NCBI GenBank assembly: GCA_002964805.2
Contig: PUDQ02000001.1
Coordinates: 4,922,001-4,986,000, forward strand
Source of the DNA: Trametes villosa
Taxonomy: Eukaryota > Basidiomycota > Agaricomycetes > Polyporales > Polyporaceae
Length of the DNA: 64,000 bases
Direction of reading: 5' to 3'
Shown here: one piece after another, positions 10,912 to 21,845 of the stretch
Layout: each line of letters begins with the position of its first letter
Numbering within the stretch: position 1 is the first letter of the stretch
Translations under genes and position numbers: made by a program
The notes under the pieces: model-generated
The model's database searches: none
What the model was told of the DNA's origin: nothing
The model's input: only the letters and a program-made list of their open reading frames with translations

Positions 10912-11330
10912 TCACTCAGCTGAGAGCGCATTAAGGAAGGCCTTAACCATGTCTCGCATGGTCGTCTTGAAGGCATCTTTGAGCCTAATACCCACGTGCG
11001 ACTGTGTATAAGTCAGCGAGCAGACAATGCTACCGAGCGATAGTGGAAACATACCGCGTAGTCGAGGCTATCTTGCATGGGGGTCCCTTCGAGCAGATGG
11101 CGGGAGAGCCGGCTCGTAGATGCCGACATTGTGGAGCAAGCACGGAGGAGAAGGGCAAAGGATGGTCTCAAACAGCGCTGGCGGTATGAGGATAGGCACT
11201 GGCAGACACGGGATGCGAGCTCGACATCACGAGGGCAGGCGATGAGCACGTAGAGTGTGAACACCACCAAAGCGATGCGGAAGACGAAATCCAGCGAGCG
11301 GGCGAAGCTGGTAGCAGAGAATGCGCGCAT
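10912..11330 (-). CDS. small protein with N-terminal membrane anchor
   Basis: Two exons, 11330-11055 and 11001-10912, separated by a 53-bp intron (GTATGT...ACACAG); 121 aa and exact frame closure. The N terminus has a basic Ser/Arg stretch followed by a hydrophobic run (FRIALVVFTLYVLIA) that can serve as signal anchor or uncleaved signal peptide. The C-terminal exon reads as an amphipathic helix rich in Lys, Met and Ala. No family recognised; membrane or secretory location is inferred from the hydrophobic segment only. Upstream exons cannot be excluded. Confidence 0.5.
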
Positions 11331-11664
11331 AGAGACAAAAAGGGAGGCGCACTGCGGTTGAGGCGACAGCAGGCTTTATAGCACTGCTATGCACCCTCGT
11401 GTGTGCACCGGAAGGACAAGGCATCATATCCGAGAAGTTGAGAGCAGAGGATGATAGGCGCCTGTGCGCTCACGAGGCGGAGTTGTATAATTGAGGCAAA
11501 TGCCGAAGGGCGGAGAATCAAAGCTAGACGGCCCACTATAGAACCACGTACTCCCCTCGCGGGTCGCCGTCAGCGGTGACCGTCCCCTACAGCGCTCTAC
11601 AGAGCACCTAGGTCGTAGGATCAGCACTGCACTCTGCAAGTAGTCGGATGTGGGAACGGTGAAA
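11331..11664. other. intergenic, nothing recognised
   Basis: Short gap between two minus-strand genes; it would carry the promoter of the 121-aa protein and the 3' end of the F-box-like gene. No repeat or RNA signal seen. Confidence 0.5.
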
Positions 11665-13329
11665 CTAACCAGAAAACGGTTCCTCCACGGTAAAACGCAA
11701 GTTCTGCAAGTTGCGAAATGCTGCTCTTGTAGCGGCGGCGACGCGAGCCCGTCCATGCGGAGCGCAAGGCATTTTCACCGATACGATGTTGAGCTCGACC
11801 AGAGGGGAGTTTTCCGGTGGGAAAATATCAGTGGCCAGTTCTACAGAGCTCAGAGCAACGGCCGGAAGGGCTAAGCTTCTCAAAGAGGGGCATCGATGGG
11901 CGAAGAGACCGAGGGCGGAGAATTGAGGAATAGGGTCTCCCAATGGAATTCTGAAGAACAGAGAAAGGCATACCAGCTCAGGCCACGCCGAGGCGACTTC
12001 AATGAGGTGACGGTCATGGAAGCGGAAGAGGTGGTGCATGAGATTGAGTTGTACGTTCTCGAGGTGTGGAATGTCGAGGAGGGGTCGGATATCGTCGGTA
12101 AGGACAGGCAAGTCCGAGCCTCCGTGCCGGTTGAAGGAAGTGGATAGGATATCCACCGAGCGCAACGTCTGGGCCACATAAGGACCTATGGCCCGGAGAC
12201 AGATGGCGACGCCGCATATACCCGTAAAAGACACGATGTTCAGAGTTCTCAGCGGAAGCGAGGGCGACGTAGAGGTAGCAGGGGTCGTATCAGTTCGTTC
12301 TATAGTCTGATTGAGCATCAGAATACTTGCGAGGTTGTGGACAGCATCCTCACCGTTCTCGTCCTCGGACTTCACAATGGCGGTATGAAGGGAGCGGAAG
12401 AAGGACTTGTGCCGGATACCGTCCAGAGAGTATCTGTATCCGTCTATATAGAACGTCTGGAGATCTGGGGCGAGACGCGAAATGTTGAGGCGTAGACGTG
12501 CCAACCAGTCGCCATAGTCGTCGTCATCCTCGCCTATGAGACAATCGCGAATTCGGATGCAAAGACCGACGAGGTTGCAGCCAATTAGATGTAGCAATGT
12601 GTCGCTGGGAACCCCGTTTTCGACCCACGCAAGGTGCTGTAGGGAGCAGAGGATGGCAGAGCGATCCAACACCACCGTCGCGACGAACGATAAAAGGTTC
12701 GGCTCGATGCTACCGCTGCTGCATTTGGCGAACTTGATCATTGAGGCGTAGAAAAGAAAGTGGTGCCAAGCAAGATCGCTTCGCATAGCCTTCGCCGCGA
12801 CATTGAAAGCTCTGTGTACATGTTAGTCGTCGTGCGTTCATGCTAGTAGAGAGGACATACTCTTGGCTCGGGTTGGCCTGCAACGCCCGAAGTAAGGTGG
12901 GATCTAGTACCACCAAGTCGAGGAGGTCAAACAGGGGTGAGAGACCATGGTCCATCCGCCTCCACAGGACAGCGCACGCGGGGACGAAGAGAGCCTTGCA
13001 CACGAGCATGATGTTGAGGAGCTCGGCACGGTGATGCTGTGTCAGGTGGTCGCGAGGGAAGTTGGCCAAGAGGCGATCTGCCAGCTCCGCTACGTTGAGG
13101 AATCGCTCTCCCGCGCTACGTGTGTCGAGTGCATTGGGGAAGTTGGGTGACAGCGGCGGGGCGTGCGGGGGTTCAAGCGTTGTGAACTTGTACTCGCGAC
13201 CAAACTTCGCGCCACGCGGATTGGGGGAGCGCACAAGAGGAAGAGATGGACTCAGAGCAGGGATTCTTGCACTGCGCGGTAAGTATCCTCGAATCCTGCG
13301 GCAGGTTGCGCTCACCGAAGGGCGAACAT
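11665..13329 (-). CDS. F-box-like/LRR-type protein, copy 1
   Basis: Four-exon model of 498 aa: 13329-13316, 13250-12861, 12811-12354, 12299-11665. The N-terminal third has the F-box-like pattern (LADRLLANFPRDH, then HHRAELLNIMLVCKALFVPACAVLWRRMDHGL), the rest alternates short hydrophobic strands and helices as in LRR-like fungal F-box proteins (for example LENVQLNLMHH, CPSLRSLALPA). Such proteins usually act as substrate adaptors of SCF ubiquitin ligases; no substrate is known. The 5' exon (MFALR) is a 14-nt inference; a continuous frame upstream to an ATG at 13741 is the alternative. The last intron (54 bp) has no stop and keeps frame if retained. It is paralogous to 35105-36676 with conserved intron positions, and divergent from 13911-15672. 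Confidence 0.82.
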
Positions 13330-13371
13330 CCTCTCTGCTTATTGGCTTCTCCGTTTTCCGGGAGCGGATTG

Positions 13372-13420
13372 GCGGTAGGCGGTCGGCGGTCGGCGATTGG
13401 CGGTAGGCGGTAGGAGACAG
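13372..13420. repeat. GGCGGTA/GGCGGTC short tandem repeat
   Basis: Five to six imperfect copies of a seven-base unit, just upstream of the inferred first exon of the F-box-like gene. It explains part of the long open frame that extends that gene to 13741. Confidence 0.8.
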
Positions 13421-13675
13421 GCTGAGAAAATATGAGCAGCCGGCCGTGAGCTGTGGCCAAGTAGCACGAGTGTTTAATGGGTGCTGCTGGCCGGAGGCAG
13501 TAGGACACCCTGCGTGGTGGGCAGGAGGCGGCCGAGGGAGACTTGGGGATAGATGGTAGGATCCTAGGAAGCTGCGCGAGAGGGATCGCCGTGACAGGGA
13601 TGTAGCGGCGGTCGTGAGGCTGCAGCCCAACGAGGGGGCCCAAATCACAGAGCCAGCGCGCTCGATGACCGTGAG

Positions 13676-13683
13676 TATATAAA
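13676..13683 (+). promoter_or_regulatory. TATA-like box TATATAAA
   Basis: A perfect TATATAAA on the plus strand between the divergent F-box-like and DUF6532-like genes. The same octamer occurs on the equivalent side of the second divergent pair (34855-34862, minus strand), which supports a role in driving the DUF6532-like gene. Confidence 0.5.
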
Positions 13684-13910
13684 TTCCCCTGCCGCGCGGA
13701 ATGATGTGCAATTGCGCGCTCTTACCATCCGCCCGTTCCATTGTAGGCTTTCTCTACCTGTCGTCCCTCTGCTTCGTTCTAGACTAAGGAATGCCGTTCT
13801 AGAAGTCCCTGAAAATCAAGGTGAACACCGCTGCGCGCGCACCCCGTCACCCCGGCTCGAGATTTTATTGGGAGACGCTTCAGAGAGCCTTCGCAAGGCA
13901 AAAGAACAAG

Positions 13911-15672
13911 ATGGAAACATACCCAGTTGCAGTACGTTGCAATATTGAACCCGCCCAAAGACTAAGACAGAGTTCGAGGATAACCAGGCTTCTGTCACTT
14001 CCGACGACGAACTGGAGAATGGCAGCAATCCCTCGACAGCTCCACCGCGCTTTACGTTGAACTGCCCAGGCGCCACGTCTTCCGTTCCACAAGAGCCCGG
14101 TTCCTCCGACGATTCTGTAAACACGGACATAGGCGCGGTCGTACCTGAAAGCGTGGACTTCGAAGAGGCTTCAACTTCTTACTCGGACAGCAGCGCGCAA
14201 ATAACCTCACCCTTGGTATGGTGGCCGCCTGATCACGGGTTTGGGCCGGCCCGCTGGCCGTCCGTGGGTTCTACGACGTACACTGCCACCAGCTCCCAGT
14301 ACCGGTATGTGGTTGTTTGTCCCCTGTCACGGCGCTTAGTACGCCAGTCCTTGACGACCCTCGACAGCGGAGTTTCTTACGTCGAGACATGGGCTCTCGC
14401 TCTATTGTCGTGCGTAGTCGTACTCTCTGATATCTTCGCTCACTGTAACATGGCTACGAAGGAGACTACCACAAGGGGTACAGTCAGAGACGACGGACAT
14501 ACGGAAATACCAGCGGAGTAAGTCTTATCGTTCCTGTGTCTCGTTTTCTGCGTATCTGAATTTTTGAAGACGTCGTTGACGACCCAGAGTACCAGTTGGA
14601 AGTCGTGTTTATACCGACAGTCCTGAGGTACATGGGTTACAAGACGGACCCTTGGAATTGGTCTTCTTCAGCTGCTGCTGACACTGTGCAAGCGATACGG
14701 GCGGCGATGGATGGGTATTCCATGGCTACGGGTCGCCCGACCGATGATCAACTGTGTGAACTGGTGAGACTATGTACTCTATTCTGTTGCTTTAATTTGG
14801 ACTGATATCTGCAGACAATGAGGCGAGTGGAGGAATGGCGAGCTGAAATTGGACGCAGAGCGATGCACACCTTCGAGTCGTTCTTCAAGTCGTATCCCAA
14901 ACGATTCGATACCATGAAAGCACGGTCCAGGTTCTGTGCTAAGATCCTGAGAAACAATCAGCTTCTCTTCGAAGACCCAGAAAGCGACAGCAAGCAGGTA
15001 AGTCGCTCTATTGATTTTTTTTGGATAACGGCCGACCCGACATAGGGCCTCTTCTGCTCCCCTTTCATGTCTTCGACTCTGGCAGGGCATATTGAGGCAA
15101 TCCAAGGCTCTATAGATGTTCCTGGCCTGTACCCAAACGACGAGCCATTGCATCCGTTCGGTGCTATCGGTATAGCAGCAGCCGCAGTATGTTCCGTCTT
15201 GCTCGACTGCGGTGGTATTATTGACACTCTCTAGGTTTACCGAGTCGCGCTACTGTATCGGCTGCGCAGACTTGCATACGACCATGACGGCAAGCTGTAC
15301 GTTACGAGGGCGGCGGACGCTTTATCCAAGACCGAGAGCGATAGCGACAGCGACTTCAGCGACTTCAACTTCGAGATCAAGACGTCCCATTATATCGCGT
15401 TGGCTGCCGATATGGATAACGAGGATATTGACGCTGTGCTGTACTGCGTACGCGACTACGTCGGAACCGACGTCAGCGCCGCGGGGGCCGGGATCGAAGG
15501 CATCGAATCGAAAGTTCACGCTAGGGAACTCAACTTCGAGGATGGCGGATTCCGAGTTGGCGACTGCGATGCCTTTTGCCCTGGCGATGACTCTGACACT
15601 ACCCCCTTCTTTGTAGACGAACCTGGGTCCGACGGACGTGTGAGTGGTTCGCGTTACATCACGCTTCTATAG
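13911..15672 (+). CDS. DUF6532-like Agaricomycete protein, copy 1
   Basis: Model: 13911-13931, 13967-14304, 14462-14517, 14570-14763, 14815-14997, 15046-15186, 15235-15672; 456 aa with consistent phases. The first intron would be only 35 bp, so the start is uncertain. The last exon may splice at 15640 to 15687-15734 instead of ending at 15672. Core landmarks shared with the paralogue at 33086-34756 are PTVLRYMG, DPWNW, the H-x-FESFFKSYP block with MKARSRFC, DPESDS, GLFCSPF, PLHPFGAIGIAAAAV and VALLYRLRRLAY. The pattern matches what I remember of DUF6532; function is unknown. The C-terminal tail is acidic and Ser/Asp-rich. Divergent from the F-box-like gene. Confidence 0.68.
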
Positions 15673-15734
15673 CTAACAATGGGTAGGCCTCCGCATTCCT
15701 AGGTCGTCTCCCCGCTCGCGCAGCTTCCGTATAG

Positions 15735-16458
15735 GCTACGGTCATGGGCGAAGTCTTTGTATCGGTCTCTCCTATCTACATAGTCTCTGTGTGTCGACTG
15801 GGCCCTGCTCTGCGTTGCAAAGGTGGGCGTGTGCGCCCGCCGTGCTGGTGCAAGTCATCCTGTATCGCGTCGAGGGTGAGATGAACACTCCTGTCTACGA
15901 TGATCACCTACCTTCATATACACGCATTAGTCGAGATATGAGCTCTGGCGCAGCCGGTGCAGTGCTGGGACATGTGGTGGTTCCATGGACCGGCATCTCG
16001 GCGCCTATCGCGCGTCTCCCGGGATAGACGCTCACAGTGACGCCCTGGTCGGCCGCGCGCACACACACAGTACTTACTCTCTCCCTCTCCCTCTCCTTCT
16101 CCGATACACTCGCCAACTATGTGGGATACGACCTCATCAGCTCATCACATGCTTTATGAGGAAGAAAGGAGTTTGGACCCGGCATACTAACAGTGACAGC
16201 AAACTGCAGCCAAAATCAAGCAATCCCGAACACGCCCTGGATGTAGCTCGTGAGCGGCCATTGAGTACTGCATGCTGCGGCGCAATACTGACTATGATAG
16301 AGGGATGACGGCCCACCTCCTTGTAACGGCATTTTTCTACATTGATCGTAGATCATCGTAAATATATGTCATCAAGAGAAACTATTTAAAGTCCTCTCCT
16401 CGCAGCGGCGCTCGTCGTATCCAAGGGACTTCTGTCCCAGTCCTTCTTAGCGTTGAGT
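15735..16458. other. intergenic region
   Basis: No gene was joined here; a plus-strand frame at 15791-16027 is short and unsupported. A CTCTCCCTC-type pyrimidine run lies at 16078-16100. The right end carries the promoter of the next F-box-like gene, with TATTTAAA at 16383-16390. Confidence 0.5.
16383..16390 (+). promoter_or_regulatory. TATA-like box TATTTAAA
   Basis: Lies 69 bp before the ATG of the F-box-like gene at 16459, at a usual distance for a fungal TATA element. Confidence 0.4.
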
Positions 16459-17757
16459 ATGGTTTCTTTCGTGAGTACCTTCACTGAATCCTCATCAACC
16501 ACTACTGAGTTAGACGATATTTCTCTCTGATTCTCCTCTGGCAGACCGTGGTCATCACCATTCACGTTATCTGCGACGTGCTCTTCGCATATCTCTCCCC
16601 TCTCGAGCTTGTTCGCATGGCAAAGCTATCTCGGACTGTTCGTTGGGTCGTGCAAACATACATCTCCCACACTTTCAATCCGCATCGTCTACTCTCCTAC
16701 TACTTTGAGGACGTCCTGTCCTTCAGAACATTACAAGCTCGCACCGCATCGTTGATATCTGGGCCTTCCGGGCTTCACTTCTTCGACCGGACGTCTCATC
16801 CTTCCGACTCCCTCCACATCCATGTCTACTTCCATCACAGACGGGAGGTAGTCTCCTGGCTTCTTCGCGCAGGTTACACCTTCGTACCATCCCCCGGCCA
16901 GTCCCCAAACGTCGACCTCACCGTGACCCAGGGGATTGCGGAGCACGGCGCTATCGATGCCGTCGGGCTGTGTGGGATACTCTGGTTCCAGCTCAGCGGA
17001 GGAGCCTCACCCAGATCGGTCTGCGTCTATGTTGCTCTCAGGACCCCCATTGAGGTCATTTTACTAGCCCGCTCCAGTGAGTTCAGCGTCATCGAAATTG
17101 AACACTCGCTCACGGTTGCAACGTAGCGTCCACCATGAACGTGATCAGCTACGAGAAGGCGTACTGTCTGTTCCCTCGCGCAACGTTACACGAAAATCGC
17201 TCGCTAGTGCTCAATCCGACCTCCATAGAATCCCCCGATTATTTGGCTGAGCTGCAGGAGCGTGGCTACGAGGTGTGGGACGGTCTCGAGACCGAGAGTG
17301 TCCAATCTCCTCAAACCTGCTCTTCCGTTCCACTGGGCTGGCGATGGATCGACGACTCTGCCAGCTGGGTGATCGACTTCCACACCGAGGACATTCAGCT
17401 CCCCCCATCGAGGATTCCTTCCCCCGCCGCCGATGCATACGACCCCGTCGCGGTATGCGGCTTTTTGGTGCATTACAATCAAGAGTGGAGGGCTCAGATT
17501 GTGTTCTCTATACTCTCCGGTCCCCACGTTCAATATGCCTACGCCCTCGGAGATCGCGACCTACTGGACCGCATCCAACTCGTCATGCAACACTACAGTC
17601 CTGTATGGGACGGGCAATTGTACGTTCGATTCATCTTTCACGAGTGTTTAACTAACTTACAACCCATAGTTGGGATCAAGAGATGCGTCGTATCTGCAGA
17701 GACGCTTTGCTTGAGTTCGTCAATTCGCAGGCACGGTTGCTTGATGTGTTACGGTAA
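16459..17757 (+). CDS. F-box-like protein (polypore-type family)
   Basis: Four exons, 374 aa: 16459-16470 (12 nt), 16545-17076, 17127-17619, 17670-17757. The 12-nt first exon (MVSF) splices with strong GTGAGT/GGCAG signals and supplies the only good ATG. The N terminus is an F-box-like helix pair (ICDVLFAYLSPLELVRMAKLS), then LQARTASLISG and LHFFDRT, and after the second intron the block MNVISYEKAYCLFPRATL. This order recurs in a large family of F-box-like proteins of polypores, probably SCF adaptors; targets are unknown. The second intron hides an in-frame stop, so it must be removed. The last intron has a CTAAC branch site. It is not closely related to the other two F-box-like genes. Confidence 0.82.
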
Positions 17758-19040
17758 TAATGGACTGTGTCCGGCAATTATACTATCCTAACTACTCAGC
17801 TTGTATTTTCGACGGCGTACGAGTAGGGAACGTTGGTAGGAAGTCTTGCATCTCAATGCGTTTACCCTTAAGTACGAGAAGATCGCCAATGTCGACACGT
17901 ACATCACGCGGCGCGCGCTGCGCCCCCGGCGCAAGCCCCGAGAGGATCACACTGCCCTTCGTGGACGTGTTCGGCGCGCTGTACGCGCGCTGGAAGCTGC
18001 TCGTGGACTTCCGTGCGGAGAGCGGTGAGCGCGACTCGGATGCCCGCTCCTCGCCGTCGGTCGTGTACTTGGGCCTGGGCTCGGTTATCGGGGGTGCGGG
18101 CTACCTGATCCTCGCCCTGGACACTCGAGGGTAATTCGGTCGGCTTCCATCCGGATGAGAAGGGGTCCGGCGTGCAGGCAAGGAAAAGTGAGTACGCAGA
18201 GGCTCCGGCGGGTTTGTCCGGCGCCCGGGCCGCCATGTTCCGGAGCCTCCCGGGTTGGGCGCTCCTGAGGGGTGCGGCGCAATGCAACTCTATGACACTC
18301 CATGACCACGACCCGCCGTCTCTTCGCAAATCTCAACTCGTCCCATTGATGGCTATTCAGGGAGGTCTTTCAAGGCCGTATGCTCCCTGACGCGCAACCG
18401 CCGTGCCCCCGGTCGATAAATCTCCGCCAGGCTGTGCACAACTGCGTCGGTATCCCTCGTCCCGCGTCCCCCAAGGTCGGCCTCTCCCCCGTCTTGGCGC
18501 CGCCACGATACCGACCAAGTAGATGGAGTTGATGAGGATTTCTGGCCCTGGTTGATGTGTCGGCCGGGATTGTGAGCATGCCGTACGTTCTGATTCGAGC
18601 TCTGCTCTATTGTTTCGCCCCGCCACTAACGTTGACTCCGCCCCTCAAGACTTACATTACGCATCAGCCTGTTCAAATTTCGAGCTAGCGTTGCGCCAGA
18701 TCTCAGATATCGGCCGGCGTGCATGTGAGCACACACGGAATAGATGTCTCCACGCAGTCTAGTCGCACGCCTGCCTCTATGTCCAACCCGTTCGTGGAGC
18801 GACTATGCCCAACAGAGCCAGCTTGGGCGATGAGGCAAGCTCTACCTCTGTTGCGCTTGCCGTGATGGCGACCACTGATCAGCCACACAGTCCGCACGGA
18901 TCTCTGTCAGCTACGCGTCGCGTACTACAGCGCGGGGATGGTCCCCTCTAGTCGCCTTCCGTTATTTCCCATAAATAACGACCCCTCAAATCACCTACGC
19001 GTCGAATGCGTGCGCGACGTTCAAGGGCATCGTACACAAG
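17758..19040. other. intergenic region, no supported gene
   Basis: Several 60-140-codon frames occur on both strands (plus 17760-18134, minus 18357-18626). One segment near 17950-18135 (plus) has a hydrophobic Gly-rich end, but no start, splice set or homologue was found. The stretch may contain a decayed gene. Confidence 0.4.
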
Positions 19041-20503
19041 ATGGTGAGTCATGCCACACTCGGCCATGAGGCTCCCTCCCCCTTACTCGCCCTCCCGATA
19101 TACCAGCCCGCATCCAGGGAGGACAAGTTCTGGCAAGTGTCCGGCCGTACTATGCGATACAAGCCTCCAGCAGAGCCCTACCGAAACGCATTACGCGCAC
19201 ATCGTACTCGTCATCCGATGTACAAAACACCTTCCGCACGCACGGCGAGTCCTTCGAGCGCCTTAGCGGAGGGCGCAAGTTCCAGGCACCCGGGAGGGAC
19301 CGCCGCGGCGCACCTACATGGGCACTTGACATACGGCGATGTACGTCCTTCCTCCAAGCGATCACGCAGCGACTGGACGAGTTTTCATAGGCATACCAAC
19401 CCGTGCACGGACGCGGGCGCGTCGCTAACGTCCCGGAGTATCTGGGCGCGGATACCACAATACAGTACAATCATACGGTACGTACTCTCCTCTGCATCGT
19501 TCTAGAACGAGGGCTCACCGGTTGGCAGCCCCGCGGCGCGACAGCGCCTAGCCAGTCGATCCCGACGTTCGTCTCGGAGACAAGTGTCTCGTCGACGCTT
19601 CAGCCGTATGACGAGTTCACCTCCGTCGGCGCATCGCAGGATACAGGCATGTATCAGGCAGCGTTCACGTCTCAGGATGCAACGTACCGCGAGGTGAGGC
19701 TATCTCGCTAGGCAATGCGACGCCAGACACTGATACATTTTACCTTACAGCACACGTACAGCGACTCCCAGGAAAGTGGGTCGTCGACTTCAGCTATCAG
19801 CGGACCTCATGCGGCCGACGCCAGATTGATGGCCCAGAACTCTCATCGTAGCCTGGATCCTGGACAGCCGCCTATCGCCGCCGTGAACGCCTCCCGAGTA
19901 AGTTGTTCGCCTTGTAGACTTACTCCGTGTCTGATAGTTGTGAAGCTGCCTCGTTGGCGCCCCATTCCTTTCGTGTACCCTGCATAATCTGGATGAGCCT
20001 TTGACGTCTACGTAGTCGACCGCTTGCTGTATGTCATATGGGCGGGCTCCGCGTTCGGCTCGACGCGACTATCAACCTTTCCAAGAAAGTCTCATCAGCG
20101 CTGCACTAAGAACAATGAAGCTGCGCATGATGGCTCGCGCGGGGAATCCGTGAGCGCTGCGCGGTGTTGCTTGAATATTGATCCTAAGTCTCCGTCCGTG
20201 CACGTCCAAGCACCGCAAGTCATGGCTCCTGTACCACGATGCTGTAAGATTTGCCCTGACGCGGTTCCCGTCCATCGCTCTGTACTCATTCGCGTCTCTC
20301 GCGAACCCACAGATTGGTTACTCCTCACAGATGTTCTCACCGTAGTTAATGCGGGACCCGACTTGTCAAGATACTCAGGCGGCCACTCAGACATGGTCAT
20401 CGGGCACCATTTCCCATCTATGGTCAACCCAGACGACAGAAACTCGCGCGTGGGCTCCAACATTCCGCCGCCAAGCTTTCTTAGAAATCCCACATGTAGT
20501 TAA
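19041..20503 (+). CDS. PAS-domain protein without GATA finger (possible truncated gene)
   Basis: Coding segments separated by canonical introns run from ATG 19041: an intron or in-frame 63-bp segment right after the ATG, exon to about 19338, then exons with LGADTTIQYNHT, a Ser/Thr/Gln-rich stretch (19546-19693) and 19751-19897. A PAS-like segment follows at about 20316-20470: WLLLTDVLTVVN, YSGGHSDMVIGHHFPSMVNPDD. That segment is homologous to the PAS region at 30977-31163. After GSNIPPPSFLR the frame meets TAA (20501-20503), whereas the paralogue splices on into two GATA fingers. Exons between 19897 and 20316 are not resolved (phases disagree), so this may be a pseudogene. Confidence 0.45.
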
Positions 20504-21132
20504 CTTCCCCCTCTGCGCCTGTTCCATTGCGCTCATCTTGTCGTTTGAATTTTTGGCATCCGCATCTGCGTGGGCATGTGCTGCAGGTATGCACTCGTAA
20601 ACATCATCATCATTCGGTGCCTGGGGCTGATGCGGTCCGTGCATGCTGCGCTGCGTCCACCACCCTTCCATCTAGAAGCCGTGCCGACGCAACTACGGAG
20701 AGGACCGATGTCGCTGGTACGGCTAGCGGATCATATGGTGAAGACCAAGTGATCGGCTATGCTATGCTCGGGGTGGCGCGCGCGGCCTGCAGCCACCGTT
20801 GCACGCGCGAGACGGCTATATACGCACACAGAACAATGAACATCTCCTCAAACTTCGGTGAGTTCCAGCGGCCGAGTGACCGATCGACTGATCGATCGAT
20901 CGCCAGTACGCCCACAATGAGCGGACAATGGGTTGTACGCTAGGCACTGCCACCAGCGTGGCGGCCCTTTCGCAGGCCTCCACCATTGATCGCCGGTTCG
21001 GGCATCTTGCGCCCATCCTCCGTTCCTTTTGTCCCACTAAAAAAGCCATGTCACTGTGAGTAGTCTCCCATGCGCTGGCCTTTGGGAGCTGACGCTACTC
21101 CAGTCCTCCCCTCCGTTACTCGTACGACCACC
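20504..21132. other. intergenic or decayed 3' part of PAS gene
   Basis: In the paralogue the equivalent position continues into PAS and GATA exons; nothing like them was found here on the plus strand. A GATC palindrome run (CGATCGACTGATCGATCGATCG) sits at about 20880. Confidence 0.45.
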
Positions 21133-21791
21133 ATGTCCCACACGCAATCCTCTCCGTCTCGCGCTCCAGTCGCCACGGCCGACCACACCTCAAGGTACGC
21201 AATACCACCTCTTCGGCTTGCTCTTGTTCGCTGACGCTACTTAGTGAGACCGTTATGTGCAGCAGCGGCGCTGAAGATGTTTCCGACTGGCTACAGTGTC
21301 GATACAACTTCCGCCAGGCCGCAGAAGCCGTCGCACACTACTCCGTCATCTGGGTGAGCTTGCATCGAGAGCTTGTAAATGCTTGAACTGACGAGCCCAG
21401 AGAGAGGAATCGGTCCCAGAGACCATCGCGGATCAAGTCTACGAGTGTCGTCAGGCCCACATCGAGGCCGCGCATTCGTGGCTACGCGTCACCCTTAGTC
21501 TACTGGAGAAAGCGGAGCTGGACGGCGAGGTGAGTGCACGTCGGTCCAACGCCTCGCTCAACATTGTCTCACTCCGTCTCGCAGGGGGGGACACTCCCCT
21601 TCGACGTCTCGCCTACACCGGAGAAGGTTGCGCTGCTGTCACTCGCGCTGGAGCAAAACCACTCTTACTTCCGGCTCCTAGAGAAGGCGGCGCAGATGAT
21701 TCTGGCTTACTTGACGCACGAGAGGGAGCTCTTGCAGGACTGGAGCGTGGAGCAGATGAAGAGGCCCGTCCACGCCACGAGAAACGTTTAG
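21133..21791 (+). CDS. small helical hypothetical protein
   Basis: Four exons, 168 aa: 21133-21194, 21245-21353, 21401-21529, 21585-21791; introns of 47-55 bp with good donors (GTACGC, GTGAGC, GTGAGT). After a Ser/Thr-rich N terminus the protein is almost wholly alpha-helical in pattern (WLQCRYNFRQAAEAV, ALEQNHSYFRLLEKAAQM) and acidic. No transmembrane segment or known motif. A start in an upstream micro-exon (ATG 21047, GTGAGT donor) is possible but gives a different frame. Convergent with the SUN-domain gene, whose stop lies 55 bp away. Function unknown. Confidence 0.68.
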
Positions 21792-21845
21792 TTAGACTGG
21801 TATATGGTGCCGCTCGGTAGGCGGATGTTGATCTGTTTGTAAATA

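Noticed and set aside
12710..13741. F-box-like gene starting at ATG 13741
   Set aside because: The upstream frame is open but repeat-driven and crosses the TATA box of the divergent gene; a spliced start at 13329 gives a protein as long as the paralogue.
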